64,000 bases of DNA from Selaginella moellendorffii (Eukaryota > Streptophyta > Lycopodiopsida > Selaginellales > Selaginellaceae), in contig NW_003314308.1 in the NCBI RefSeq assembly GCF_000143415.4, positions 692,254 through 756,253 on the forward strand, in the 5' to 3' direction. Shown here one piece after another: positions 33,650-44,481 of this stretch. Every line of letters begins with the position of its first letter. The stretch's first letter is position 1. The notes below the pieces were generated by a model that was not told the origin of the DNA, did no database searches, and saw only the letters and a list, made by a program, of their open reading frames with translations. A program made the translations under genes and the position numbers.

Positions 33650-34240
33650 CCAAACTTTACCAAGGTCACTGAAGTGCCCAAGGCAGTTGGCCTCGAGCAC
33701 TTTAAGGGCCAAATATTTGAATAACCTCGGCCACATGGGCAGCCAAAGTGCCTGAGGTGGCCAGCCTGAGCTCGACTTTGGGCACTTTAGCCACCCAAGG
33801 GGCCGAGGTTATTCAAATAACCTCAGCCCCTTAGGTGGCCAAAGTGCCTGAGGTGGCCGGCCCAAGCTCAATCTCGGGCACTTTGGCCACCCGAGGGGTT
33901 GAGGTTATTCAAATAACCTCAGGGCCAAAGTGCCCAAAGTGGTCGGCCCAAGCTCGACTTCAAGCACTTTAGTCGCCCGAGGGGCTGAGGTTATTTGAAT
34001 AACCTTGGCCCCTTGGGAAGCCAAAGTGCCCGAGGTGGCTAGCCTAGGCTTGACCTCAGGCACTTTGGCTGCCTGAGGGGCTGAGGTTATTCAAATAACC
34101 TCAGTCCCTTGGGCAGCCGAAATGCCTAAAATGGCCAGCCTAGGCTCGACCTTAGGCATTTTGGCCGCCCGAGGGGCTAAGGTTATTTGAATAACTTGGC
34201 CCCTCGGGCAGCTAAAGTGCCCAAGGTGGCCAACCCTAAA
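33650..34240. repeat. Tandem array of palindromic ~92-bp units
   Basis: About six units, each carrying the near-palindrome GAGGTTATTCAAATAACCTC (centres near 33717, 33820, 33911, 33998, 34094, 34186) and flanking inverted segments of GGCCAAAGTGCC / GGCACTTTGGCC type. Flanks alternate between 'ccccttgggcagcc' and 'gcctgaggtggcc' forms. GC-rich arms and an AT-rich centre mean each unit can form a cruciform. No coding frame. Confidence 0.8.
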
Positions 34241-34389
34241 GAAGCAATTAAGAAAGAAGCAAGAAGGAAAAAATGGAAGTGGAAGCAATAAAATCGAAAC
34301 TCACCCTTAATAGCATCTTTCCTTCTTGATCACCGTTAGCGGCTCTTAGCTTTCGTTCACGAGGGCGAGAACTTGTAGGGAAGCGTGGT

Positions 34390-34570
34390 GGATTGTAAGC
34401 AACCAAAGAGAACGACTCAAAAGACGATCCATGGGGTTCAAATATAAAGGGAAAGGGCCCATGAACAAGAGTGCACCCCTTTTTCTAATCAGTTAATGGT
34501 CTTAGGATACTTAGAGTTAAGCATCCTTGGGTTTGAATAGTACTGGGTTGGGTGACTTCCTAGGAAGTCC
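34390..34570 (+). repeat. 5S rRNA-like repeat, left copy
   Basis: A promoter-like TATAAAGGG (about 34443) is followed ~75 bases later by TTGAATAGTACTGGGTTGGG and GTGACTTCCTAGGAAGTCC, which match the 3' half of plant 5S rRNA including the internal control region (AGTTAAGC, TAGTACT, GGGTGACC). The 5' half is diverged. A second copy lies inverted at 38661-38838. It may derive from a 5S-carrying SINE or a Cassandra-type TRIM. Confidence 0.55.
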
Positions 34571-34589
34571 AAACTCAAGAGCTTACAAT

Positions 34590-36870
34590 CACTATCCTCA
34601 CTATCATCTCTTTCATTCTCTTGTGTGGTTTAATTATGTTGTGCAATGGGATAATTACTGCATCTCCTAACCCTTGAACCCTGGGAAAGATTGTGAGAGT
34701 TGAAATTACCAACACTAGAACTTATAAACATTTGTGTGTATTTCCCTTTTTTCAAATGAGAGTGTGAATGAAGATCTATAAATTCTAGACAATATGCTAT
34801 GACAAACCTTTCAAGAATGTATTCTAAAAAAGAACCAAGTTTTTCTTTTATGTGCAATAAACTTATATTAACGTTTATTTTTTTTCCTTTCAAACGGTTA
34901 TATGGCTTTACATAGAATCATATTTAAAATTTAATAATTTTTTAATTCTGACAAACCTAACATTTACTAGCTAAAAAGAACAGAATACAAATTTAAGGAA
35001 GTGACAAGAATACTCTTTTTGTAAATATTTTATTTTATATTCTAACAAACGTCCCTATCATTGCTTGTAGTAAATATTTAAATTATTAGAACAAGAAGTG
35101 TCCTTTAGAACATTTTTATCTATATAATATATAGAGAGTTATTAAATTATTAGGTTCGCCATAATCTTAAAATTTTAAAGTTTATAATGTTTGTACTAAA
35201 TTACAATTGAAAATTGAGCTCAACTCATGAGCTCAAGTATGGTCCGCGCTCACTTGCTAAGCTTAAAATCTCGCATTGTGTCATTGATGGCCATATTAGC
35301 AAGGGAATCTCTTGGAAATGTGTTCTTTGAATTTTGAAATATTCATCATCATATTCATTTATAAAGTGTCAAGAATTTTGGGATATTGCTATATTATGTG
35401 AGGATAGAAAAATGATAAAGTTTACTTGAGAAGATACCAATATATTTATATCAATGTTTATATACTTCTATGTCTTTATTCTTATATGGCCTTTTCTTTC
35501 TTTCCAAGTCAAAGATTCATGCTTCATTGAATTGAGTGCTAGAAATTCTTAGACATGACTTGACAACAGTAGTTGCTTGCATACAGCCTCAAGATCAAGG
35601 ACCATATTGTCTTCTTTTCTCTCAACAAAGTGAGTGTGTGTGTGTGTTGGGGGGGGGGGGGGGGTTTCCATGCAACCTTCCCCCATTACAAGTCATAGAC
35701 ATAGAGCTAACAACACAAGCAAAGGACAATGTTATGGAGGAAGGTGAAGAGGGAGTCGTGGAGGACGATCCCATTGCCTTGAATATTGCAAAAGAAGTGT
35801 TATTGAATCTCAAGAATGTAGAAAAAGTAACTCTACTAGTGCAAGATGATGTACTAGCTATATCATTGAAAATGGTGCAATAAGCTTTACAATAAATACT
35901 ATTGAATATTCTTTGTTTGTTTTCAAATTTTTAGAGCTACTTGAATGCAATTTTACATTGCACGGTATGAGGTTGTGGAAAAAGGCCATTCTTATGATGT
36001 TATGGAAAAGGACCATTCACGTAGGTGCAAGATGATGGTGGAAGAGGCCTCATGTGGTATGGTGGTGGAGGAGGCCTGTGTGGAGGAGGAGCCTCCTTAT
36101 GAAGTGGACGCTCTAAGCCATAAATGGATGTTTACATCTATGCTAGATACTCCATGTGAGGTATAGGATGAGACTTTGGTGGAGGTTCGCTTAAACAATG
36201 ATGAGGACACTCCAATCAACAAGGTTTATGATGGAGTGGTTCCTAGTGAGAAGGTGGAGGTGCCATGTGATGAGTGTGGACTATACTTAAGCTTACGAGT
36301 TGAAGAGTTGAGCTTGTCAGTGGAGCTCAAGTTTCAATTATAGTTTAATACAAACATTAAAAACATTAAAATATTAAGGTTATGGCGAACTTAATAATTT
36401 CATAGCTTTCTACATATTATATAAATAAAAATGTTCTAAAAGACACTTCTTGTTCTAATAATTTAAATATTTATTTATGTTTTTTGGCTAGTAAATATTA
36501 GGTTTGTCAGAATTAAAAAATTATTAAATTTGAAATAAGATTCTATGTAAGGCTAACCATTTGAAAAAAAAAAAAAAACAACCATTGATGTAAGTTTATT
36601 GGATATAAAAGAAAGACTTAGTTCTTTTCTAGAATACATTCTTAAGGGGTTTGTCATAGCATACTGTCTAGAATTTATGAATCTTCATTCACACTCTTAT
36701 TCGAAGATAAGGAAATACACACAAATGTCTGTGGGTTTTAGTATTGGTAATTTTAACTCTCATAATCTTTCTTCCCAGGGTTCAAGGGCTAGGAGATGCA
36801 ATAATTTCTCATTGCACAATATAACCAAATTACATAGGAGATTGAAAGAGCGAATAGTGATCATGAGTTA
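34590..36870. repeat. Long inverted repeat (fold-back) with 1-kb spacer
   Basis: The left arm (about 34590-35275) and the right arm (about 36285-36870) are inverted copies. For example, the minus-strand frame at 34630-34893 and the plus-strand frame at 36599-36871 encode nearly the same peptide (FLEYILxxFVIAYCLEF, then GNFNSHNL). Outer and inner parts match too (attattagaacaagaagtg and its complement). The spacer holds a G16 run (35649-35664) and a small open frame at 35536-35883 that I cannot identify (acidic, DIELTTQAKDNVMEEGEEG). This is the form of a fold-back or long-TIR element. Confidence 0.65.
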
Positions 36871-37255
36871 GAAATAAATACAATGACAAAGGGCACAACA
36901 AATTGTGTGAAAAAATGCCCTCTTACTTGTTTTAAGAAACTACAATTTTGTGATTTTCAAGAAATACTCCATATATTTTTAGCTTCTAGTGGAAATAATG
37001 GCGATGATTAGTATGATGGTATATATGCTCTTATGACAATTGCAACATCACGCACCTGAAAGACTACCATGAAATATTTTTTGAAATGGTAAAGACAAAA
37101 ATGGAGACACACAAGTACTATGGGTAGTATTGTGAAAAGAACATTTACAAATATATAAAATGAAAAGTGAAATGAAAAATGTTTTTTTATTAATTATATA
37201 AAGTATAATAAATTTATATTATTGATAGAGAATAAACATCAATAGTGTTACAAAT

Positions 37256-40200
37256 CTAGTTAGCTCCAAAAGTTTTTTGCAACTTAGTAATAGTAAGGTT
37301 TGTTTGGTGTATATGAATATTTACTTTAGGATCTTGGTGCAAGATGTTAATGAAGATGTAGTACATATGTTTATAAGACGCATATGCCTTCTTATGTTCC
37401 TCACGCTTTATAAAGTATAGACATATGCAAGAAGGAAAGTTTTGAATAACAATTGTGTACTCTCCAACTTTTGTTTTGACTATGTACTCATTTGCAAGTG
37501 CAATGATGTACTTCATGGAGAGAATTTCACACTCAAATATTTGAGCCAAATTTATTTTACCTTGCTTCTGCTTGGAAATGGTACCAATAAATTTAACTGC
37601 CTTACCTTTTCTTGTTGGCCTCCTATGCATCTCTATGGGAATAATCTTGGTTCTGTCACTCATGTCTCCAACTCTCCTCTTAAGATTATTTTAAGGTTTT
37701 CACTCTCACCCGAGTTGAGTATAACCCCATTAGCAACCGGCCATTCTTTAGGTATTGCATCAGGTTTAGTCACTATAGTGTCTTCAAGCCGCTTCATATG
37801 GTTGGTATTGGTGTTGCAATAATATAGTCAACACAATCTCAAAATCCTACTTGCTTTTGTTCCCTATAGAAACATGAGGTTAGAACAAAACCAGATTTGT
37901 CACCTCGAATCTAAGCCTAACACTTGCCCCTCAGAAGCATCCCCACACACTTTACATTTGATTTTGCTAGCACACGTTGGATTGTTCATTACTTTGGCTT
38001 TATGCTACAGTAAGCAATTTCAACCTGTTATAATGCACTTTCTTCATTAGCCACTTGAGGTGGCTCAATCTGAAAGCAGTGTCTTGGAGCAAAATGGTAC
38101 TCAATATCAAGCCTGTGAGAGCTTTTTGTTCCAAGGTCCGTGCCAACATCTTCACTAGTAAAGGAAAAACAATGCTTTGAGCAGATAATCTTTATATCAC
38201 TAATAGGAGTCTAGGGAGTGTACTCCATAAATGTGCCATGGACCACTTCCTCAACTACAATTGCCACTATTCGAGTGAGTGAATTTAATTTTCTCTTATC
38301 ATGTAATATCTCAATAGAAGGCCTTGTTCCCATATATCTTCCTTTCTTGAATGCCAACGCTTTTGAAGACTGCTCTATAGCATGTATCATATCTGATAGA
38401 CAGACTTCGTATAGACTCATCTTCCCTTTCCCTACCTTAGAGAAATGTTAACTCCAATGCTTACTTTCAAAGAGATTCACAGTTGGGGTGTATACAAAGT
38501 CCTCAAGTGGTTGATCCTAATGGAAAAGACAATATTAAAAAGCACTTGAAAAGAGTGATATCCCCATTGAAACATCCTAACTTCCCACCACCCTAACCAT
38601 AACTCAAGTTGTGGTAAATAATTTATATTTATATGGCCATCTGTAAACTCATGAATTTGAACTTCCCAGGAGGTCACTCAGCCTAGTACTATTCAAACCC
38701 AAGGACACTTAACTCTAAGTATCCCAAAACCCTTAACTGATTAGAAAAAGGGGTGCACGTTTATTCATGGGCCCTTTCCCTCTATATTTGAACCTTTATA
38801 GATCGTCTCTTAAGTCATTCTCTTTGGTTTCTTACACCATCTTCATGCCACCATATTCAGATCTTGTCTGCTTTTGCCTCATACTCTTCTTCAGAATGTG
38901 TAACTTGCCATTATTTGCACAACTCCTTAAACATTGATTGAAACTTTGGCGTAATAAGGTGGCAATGCTGGTTTAGACTTTGAGCCCAATGGAACTCATA
39001 AATCCTCTCAAAACCTTCCAATGGTTAACCATTCTTAAAAATTGCTTGGACACCATTTTAGTTTGCACTAGCTCTATCTGCCATGAAATTGCGAAAGTTT
39101 GCAGGCTTACTAGTCTACTTTAAGGCAATATTGGAGAAGGACTTCCAAAATATTTCTTAGGCTGTTTAGTCTTATACTTTAAATTCTACTGTTGCAATTG
39201 TCAAGTTACAATATAACTTATGAAAACACAAATATTACGACAATTTCAATATAATGAAAATAAAAATTACCTTGGATCATACACATAAGCTCTCATAGTT
39301 GTCCAACCTGATATGTGTTCCATATGGTCAAAATGTACCTATGCATTTACAAGATCATTGGACCTAAACATATCCATTCAGGATACAAGATCTACACCAG
39401 AGGTAAGGCCCATGGTAGACATTTTGAAGACGAAGGGGTGCTTCTGCGCATTCACAACTTAGTCTAAAAACAAATGTTTGTAGATGAATTCATATGGACA
39501 AGTCCGTTTCAATTCAAGGATAGAGTCAAGTTTTTTATTGCAACTTCCCCTCTTGAGATTCACATATCCAAGATTTTATCATAAACAATAGAATGTAAGA
39601 AAAAGATATTATTGTGACATATGAAATATAATAAACATACCTCTTTAGGCTATTAGCAGGTTATACTCTTTGTAATAAATCCCACAAACTAGCCTCTTTT
39701 AGTTGAGTCTTTTGGCAATCCGGATTGAGTAAGGTGTTTGTAATAAAATCCTTGAGGATGGTCTTCTGAATATGCTTCGAAGTTGCATATGAGTTTTTCA
39801 TAGTCTCTTTCTACATAGCATCTTTGAAATAGTTGAGAGAACTCCTTTGTATCCCTTTTTACATTAAATGTATGTGTGTGCCAACATGCACTGCAACTCT
39901 TCCAGCCACTCCATCCCATGGAAGAAAGTAATACATCTTAGCCTCGCAAATACCACGATATAGAGGAGTGTTTTTATAGAATCTACATTTGAATTTAACA
40001 GCAATGGTGTCATGGGCTAGAGGATTGATTGTAGACCCTTTGAAAATTATAAAATTTCTATAGCAATCTCGATTGCATGCTTCATCCACATAATCTAAAT
40101 GCCCACCACAATGAACTATAAACACTGTGCCTTCAAAATGTTGGAAATGTGTGGTCTTGATCTTGCACCAATTGTGGACATCTTGCCTAGTTTCCATCCC

Positions 40201-40758
40201 CTTCCATTTGGAACCTATGCTGCTGACAAAAAGTGGTAGCTCAAAGAAAATGTTGCCATTGTAAGAGGATGGAAGCTTGCTCATGAGCCTATACAAAAAC
40301 AAATGCATATCAATTGAGAGGCACAAAAACTGGAAAGCATTGTTAATGGCTTTGAATATTTTTGAAGCTAGAGTTGAAGCTAATGAATTCGGCACCGACA
40401 ATAGTATGACTTTTCCATATGAACTAGAAGAGGACGAAAGGATGACAATTGACTCTTTCTTCATATTCACTTTGGCTAGAGCGCATATTGGCACTTTGAT
40501 TGGAGATCCAAAAACTTGAATTTCCTTCAACTTGAAATTTTGTAAATCCCATTGTTATCCACCCTCACCCACACCAAAAAGAAGAAACTCTAAGCATGCA
40601 ACTATACCGGTGTTATTGCAAATCATAGCCTCTAAAGAAATAGAGCTAAGATGAAGATTAAAATGTTGACATAAAAAACTTTCAGAAACAATACTCTGAG
40701 AGAATGAAAGAGGTGGATGATCTTGAAAATGAAGAAGAAACCTCTCCATCCTTCTCAA
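37256..40758 (-). pseudogene. Decayed MULE-like transposase (N-terminal zinc finger and C-terminal SWIM)
   Basis: Two recognisable ends of one protein on the minus strand. At 40530-39859 a 223-residue frame has CNRDCYRNF, then DTIAVKFKCRFYKNTPLYRG, CEAKMYYFLPWDG and AVHVGTHIHL, a C..C..H.H pattern like the WRKY-GCM1/FLYWCH fingers at the start of MULE transposases. At 37663-37256, YTIVIQNFPSCICLYFIKRE with a following YKHMYYIF fits a SWIM zinc finger (CxCxnCxH) with the third Cys changed to Tyr. The catalytic middle is not readable and is interrupted by the inverted 5S-like copy at 38661-38838. Non-functional. The match is by pattern only. Confidence 0.45.
38661..38838 (-). repeat. 5S rRNA-like repeat, right copy (inverted)
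   Basis: Reverse complement matches the copy at 34390-34570 over ~175 bases, including the TATA-like stretch, the gtgcacccctttttctaatc block and the 5S-like 3' half. Orientation opposite to the left copy, 4.1 kb apart. Confidence 0.6.
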
Positions 40759-42299
40759 TAGGTTTTGGAATTCTCTCTCTTTATACTACTTGTAAAAATC
40801 CATAGTGAAAAATAATTGAAATTTAAATAGTAAGAAGAGTGTCAACAATATATAAAATGAATTTAAATTCTATAGCAAATTTAACATGTGCAAGTGTGAC
40901 AGTATTAATATTACTGTCATTTATTATGATGTCTGATCCATGTATACACATAGAACCAAGGAATGTAGCACATGTGGGTTTTACCCTTTATCCTATGGTG
41001 ATTTACAATAGATAACCACGAAGAGGAACCTAAACCCTCCATGTGCCACATGCCACATGCCACATCTCCAAAGGACAATGGAGTGGAACTTGAGTTTCAG
41101 TGCCTTGAGCCACTGAACGAAGGAATGGAGCTAAACTTTTAAGCATAGAGCCAAGGAGTGATAGAACCGGACCACAGAGTGACTCTTGAGCGTTTAGCCC
41201 AAGGAGCGAAAGGACAGAAGCATGGAGCAACTTGGAACAATCTTAAAGTATTCAACATCCTAATGCCAGGACAAGCATGCAAAAAAAAGCCAAATAGATG
41301 TAAGCAACTAATTTTTTCCATTCTACTTTAATCACTTAACTGCACCTCCGACCACTTAGAGGAGTCTCATTCACAACCTCCATAAGTCCCTCTCAAGACT
41401 TGAGGTTTGCTAGCCCCGAGAATGGCATCTATGCCACTCAACCTTTGCACTTGGTCTAAGTGCTCCACGTGTCTGGTCCCATGACCGACACCCCAAGGCA
41501 CCACTAACATACCAGACCGTTACGCTAGGCCATGCCTAATCACCTTGGTCACATCGGTGGTCCAACATCATCTGCATTGCAATCCCGTCTCTCCAAAACT
41601 GGGCCATCCGTCCATGAGTGGTCATCCCAGATCCACTTCTTAGCATCCTTAGGATGCCCACAGACATGGGAAATAGCCTTCCCCAATATCTCTTTTCTAG
41701 TCCCCACCAAGTCCCTCTCTGTCCTTGGCCATGTTTGCCAACACTGCCACTGGATCAAGGCCCACAGGCCCGACCACTAAGTCCCACGGTCCTCTAGGAC
41801 TTCCTCACTGCACGACTGTATCCTTGGTCACTACACTAGAGGATTACTCCTCTTCCTTTCCACAGTCTAGGCTTTTGGGACAACATTTCGGAACACCGTG
41901 GCCTTACACAAGCCTCATGGGTACTCTCCCTGCCTTCCGCCTTTGGGTGCTCTAGCCATAGGCTTAGAGTGAGGTTCTGTTGAGCCATGCCTGGTATCCA
42001 AGTAGGTAGTGCCACCCACACTTGGACTAGGAGCATCGGCCAGTCGATCTCCCGGGGGACCTAGAGCCGGCTCTTGAACACTTCACCAAGCTACCCCGTT
42101 TGTCGGTCTGTGTTCACTCTAGTCTTGGACTTCCCAGTGGGCAGCTCATCACCTAACACTGGGTACAGCCTTCCTGGGCCAAACTAGCCTTTCCTGGCCA
42201 AATTGGCTCCACTGTAGTCCTTCCCCTTACTATACTTTTGGAGCTCACCAAACCCCCCAGGGTCTGGGAGACGAACGCTTTGGGCTTTCACCCTCTTAG

Positions 42300-42565
42300 A
42301 CTCGAACTCAGACTTGGACTCGGACTCGGACTCGGACTCGGGCTTGGTCTCAGTCTCGGTCCTGATCCCGATCTCGGTCTCAGTCTCGGTCTCGGTCTCG
42401 GTCCTGGTCTCGGTCTTGGTCTCGGTCTCGGTCTCGACCTCAGACTCCATCTTGGTCCATCTTGCACTCCATCTTGGGTCCATCTCGGACCCCATCTCGG
42501 ACTCCATCTCGAACTCCATCTTGGATCCATCTCGGACTCCATCTTGGACTCCGTCTTGGTCCATC
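42300..42565. repeat. CTCGGT/CTCGGA minisatellite 1
   Basis: Imperfect 6-base repeats (ctcggactcggactcgg, ctcggtctcggtctcggt) passing into 15-20-base units of ccatctcggactccat type at 42450-42560. Long open frames on both strands here come from the repeat. Confidence 0.85.
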
Positions 42566-43589
42566 TCGGACTCATCCACGTGTCACGTGTTGGTCCATTT
42601 GGGTCCCTTTTTGGAGCCTCGCTTATTGCTCGCTTCGTACTCGTTCCTTGAGCCCTTTGCTGGGAGTTCCACTCCCGCTCTCGACCTTTCAAGTTAGAGC
42701 TTTCGGTCCAAACGTGTTACACTCGTTTGGCTTTCGCTTCGGCCACTACCATGTGGCACCCTTCCGGCTCCACTTTGGGACCTAGGGATTTTGTGTCTCA
42801 CAATAGAGTCTAGCGCTATTTCAGCATACCAGTGTAAGCCAAAAAAATTTCCTTTCCAATTTGCTAGTTTACCTCGTCTATCCGACCACCATGACCTTGG
42901 CCTTTGCTAAATTCCTTTGCCAAAGTTTCCACATATTGTACCAGCTCTTACTTGGTCCTACTTGGATTTAGCAACTCACTGCACGAGCAACAAAGTGCTG
43001 GCCATTCTTCCACGGATTCCCAAATCTCTCCCAATCCCCCTCCCTGGGTTAGACTGGACTTAAGGCTTGGCTACACTCCCTGTAGGCACAAGAAACCAAG
43101 CACACTAAGCCTCCAGGTTCCTAACATTCCTTACTACAACAAGGCTTGATCATGAGACCCTCCAAATCCCAAGCTTTAGGTGCAACACTTGCCTCGGGAC
43201 GCCGGGGGAAAACACCATGGCCTAACGATCAGGTATGGGTACCTCTACCCCCCTAGGAAGGGCGAGGACCAATGAGTCGTAAAGTACTCAAGTGGGGCAC
43301 CACTCCATATGAGCCAGGGGCACCACAGTCGGTTTCCCTTCCGGGAGTGGGAGTTGCTTTTGAGCACTTCCTGGGGTGGCCCCTCCGACACCACCCAAGT
43401 CCATGCTCACTCCCACCTAAGGCCCTTCAACCCCAGTTTCAACCTCAAGTCAATTTGAAAGCATCACTAGAGAGTTCCTTCAAGAATGGTTCCTAGACCT
43501 CACTATCCCTACTATACTTTTGGAACCCCCTGCAGGCCCCCCCTCCGGGAGATGCATGCTTTGGGCTTTCACCTCTAGACTTGTATTAG

Positions 43590-43840
43590 TACTTGGACTC
43601 GGTCTCAGACTCGACTTCGGACTCGGTCTTGGACTCGATCTTGGACTCGACCTCGAACCCGATCTCGGACCCGACCTCAGACTTGACCTCGGACTCGGTC
43701 TCAGACCCGATCTCAGATCTCGGACTCTGTCTCAAACTCAGTCTCCAACTCGGTCTCGAAGTCAGCCTCGGACTCGATCCCGGACTTTGTCTTGAACTCG
43801 GTCTCAGAGTTGGTCTTGGACTCGATCTCAGACTCAGTCC
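43590..43840. repeat. CTCGGT minisatellite 2
   Basis: Second array of the same 6-base family. Both arrays are preceded by the same ~70-base context (ctatacttttgga, then gctttgggctttcacc), so the pair arose by duplication of a ~1.3-kb segment. Confidence 0.8.
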
Positions 43841-44481
43841 CATCCGATGAACTCTTTATCATTTTGGTTATGCTTTCATGGATCCTTTAGCCTACAACAC
43901 TTCGGGGAGTTGGTTCCTTACAACTCCACCACCCATAGAAGAAGTTCAATGCCCATATCGAATGTCTCTTTTTAATCCTAAGACTTATTGACCATGTCTC
44001 CGGGGGCATCCCCCCACTTAGCAATATGCCTAAGTTAGCCTCCCCAGCCAAGAGCTCATGACAACAAGAAATAAGTGTCCTTATACCCCTTACCTCACCA
44101 TGCCCTAGTATAGGGTTGGGACTTCAACCCAGCCTTGCTTTACTAGGGGGTTGGGACTCGAACCCAACCTCCGTAAAATACGTCTACAGATTCGACATCC
44201 CCATGAAGAGTGGGGCGTAGTTCCCTACACTTGGTCAACTTAGCTAACCCATACTAATTAGCTTACCTTTGGCACGCCTTCGGGTCCTAACATATGCCAT
44301 TGCTCAACTTCATAAATTGATACTTTTAATTGAACTTTGCATAAGTACATAGAGTTCTGCCTTGCAGAAATTCCTCCACTAGATCTCGCACGTTCGCTAG
44401 GTTCTCCTCTGGTTCCTATGTTGCCTCACAGTGTGGAAATCCTTTCCACTTCACATAGAACTCCCTCACCTCGTGTCTTTG

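Larger units (their letters stand above)
40759..44400. other. Gene-free stretch, probably retrotransposon LTR or untranslated sequence
   Basis: No coding frame is supported. Composition becomes C/T-rich with many CTC and CACC triplets. It lies 3' of the gypsy polyprotein (minus strand), so it may include the 3' untranslated region and a long LTR; I could not find matching LTR ends. Two CTCGGT-type minisatellites lie inside. Confidence 0.4.

Noticed and set aside
42184-42692. Long open frames on both strands
   Set aside because: They come from the CTCGGT minisatellite, which is open in several frames.
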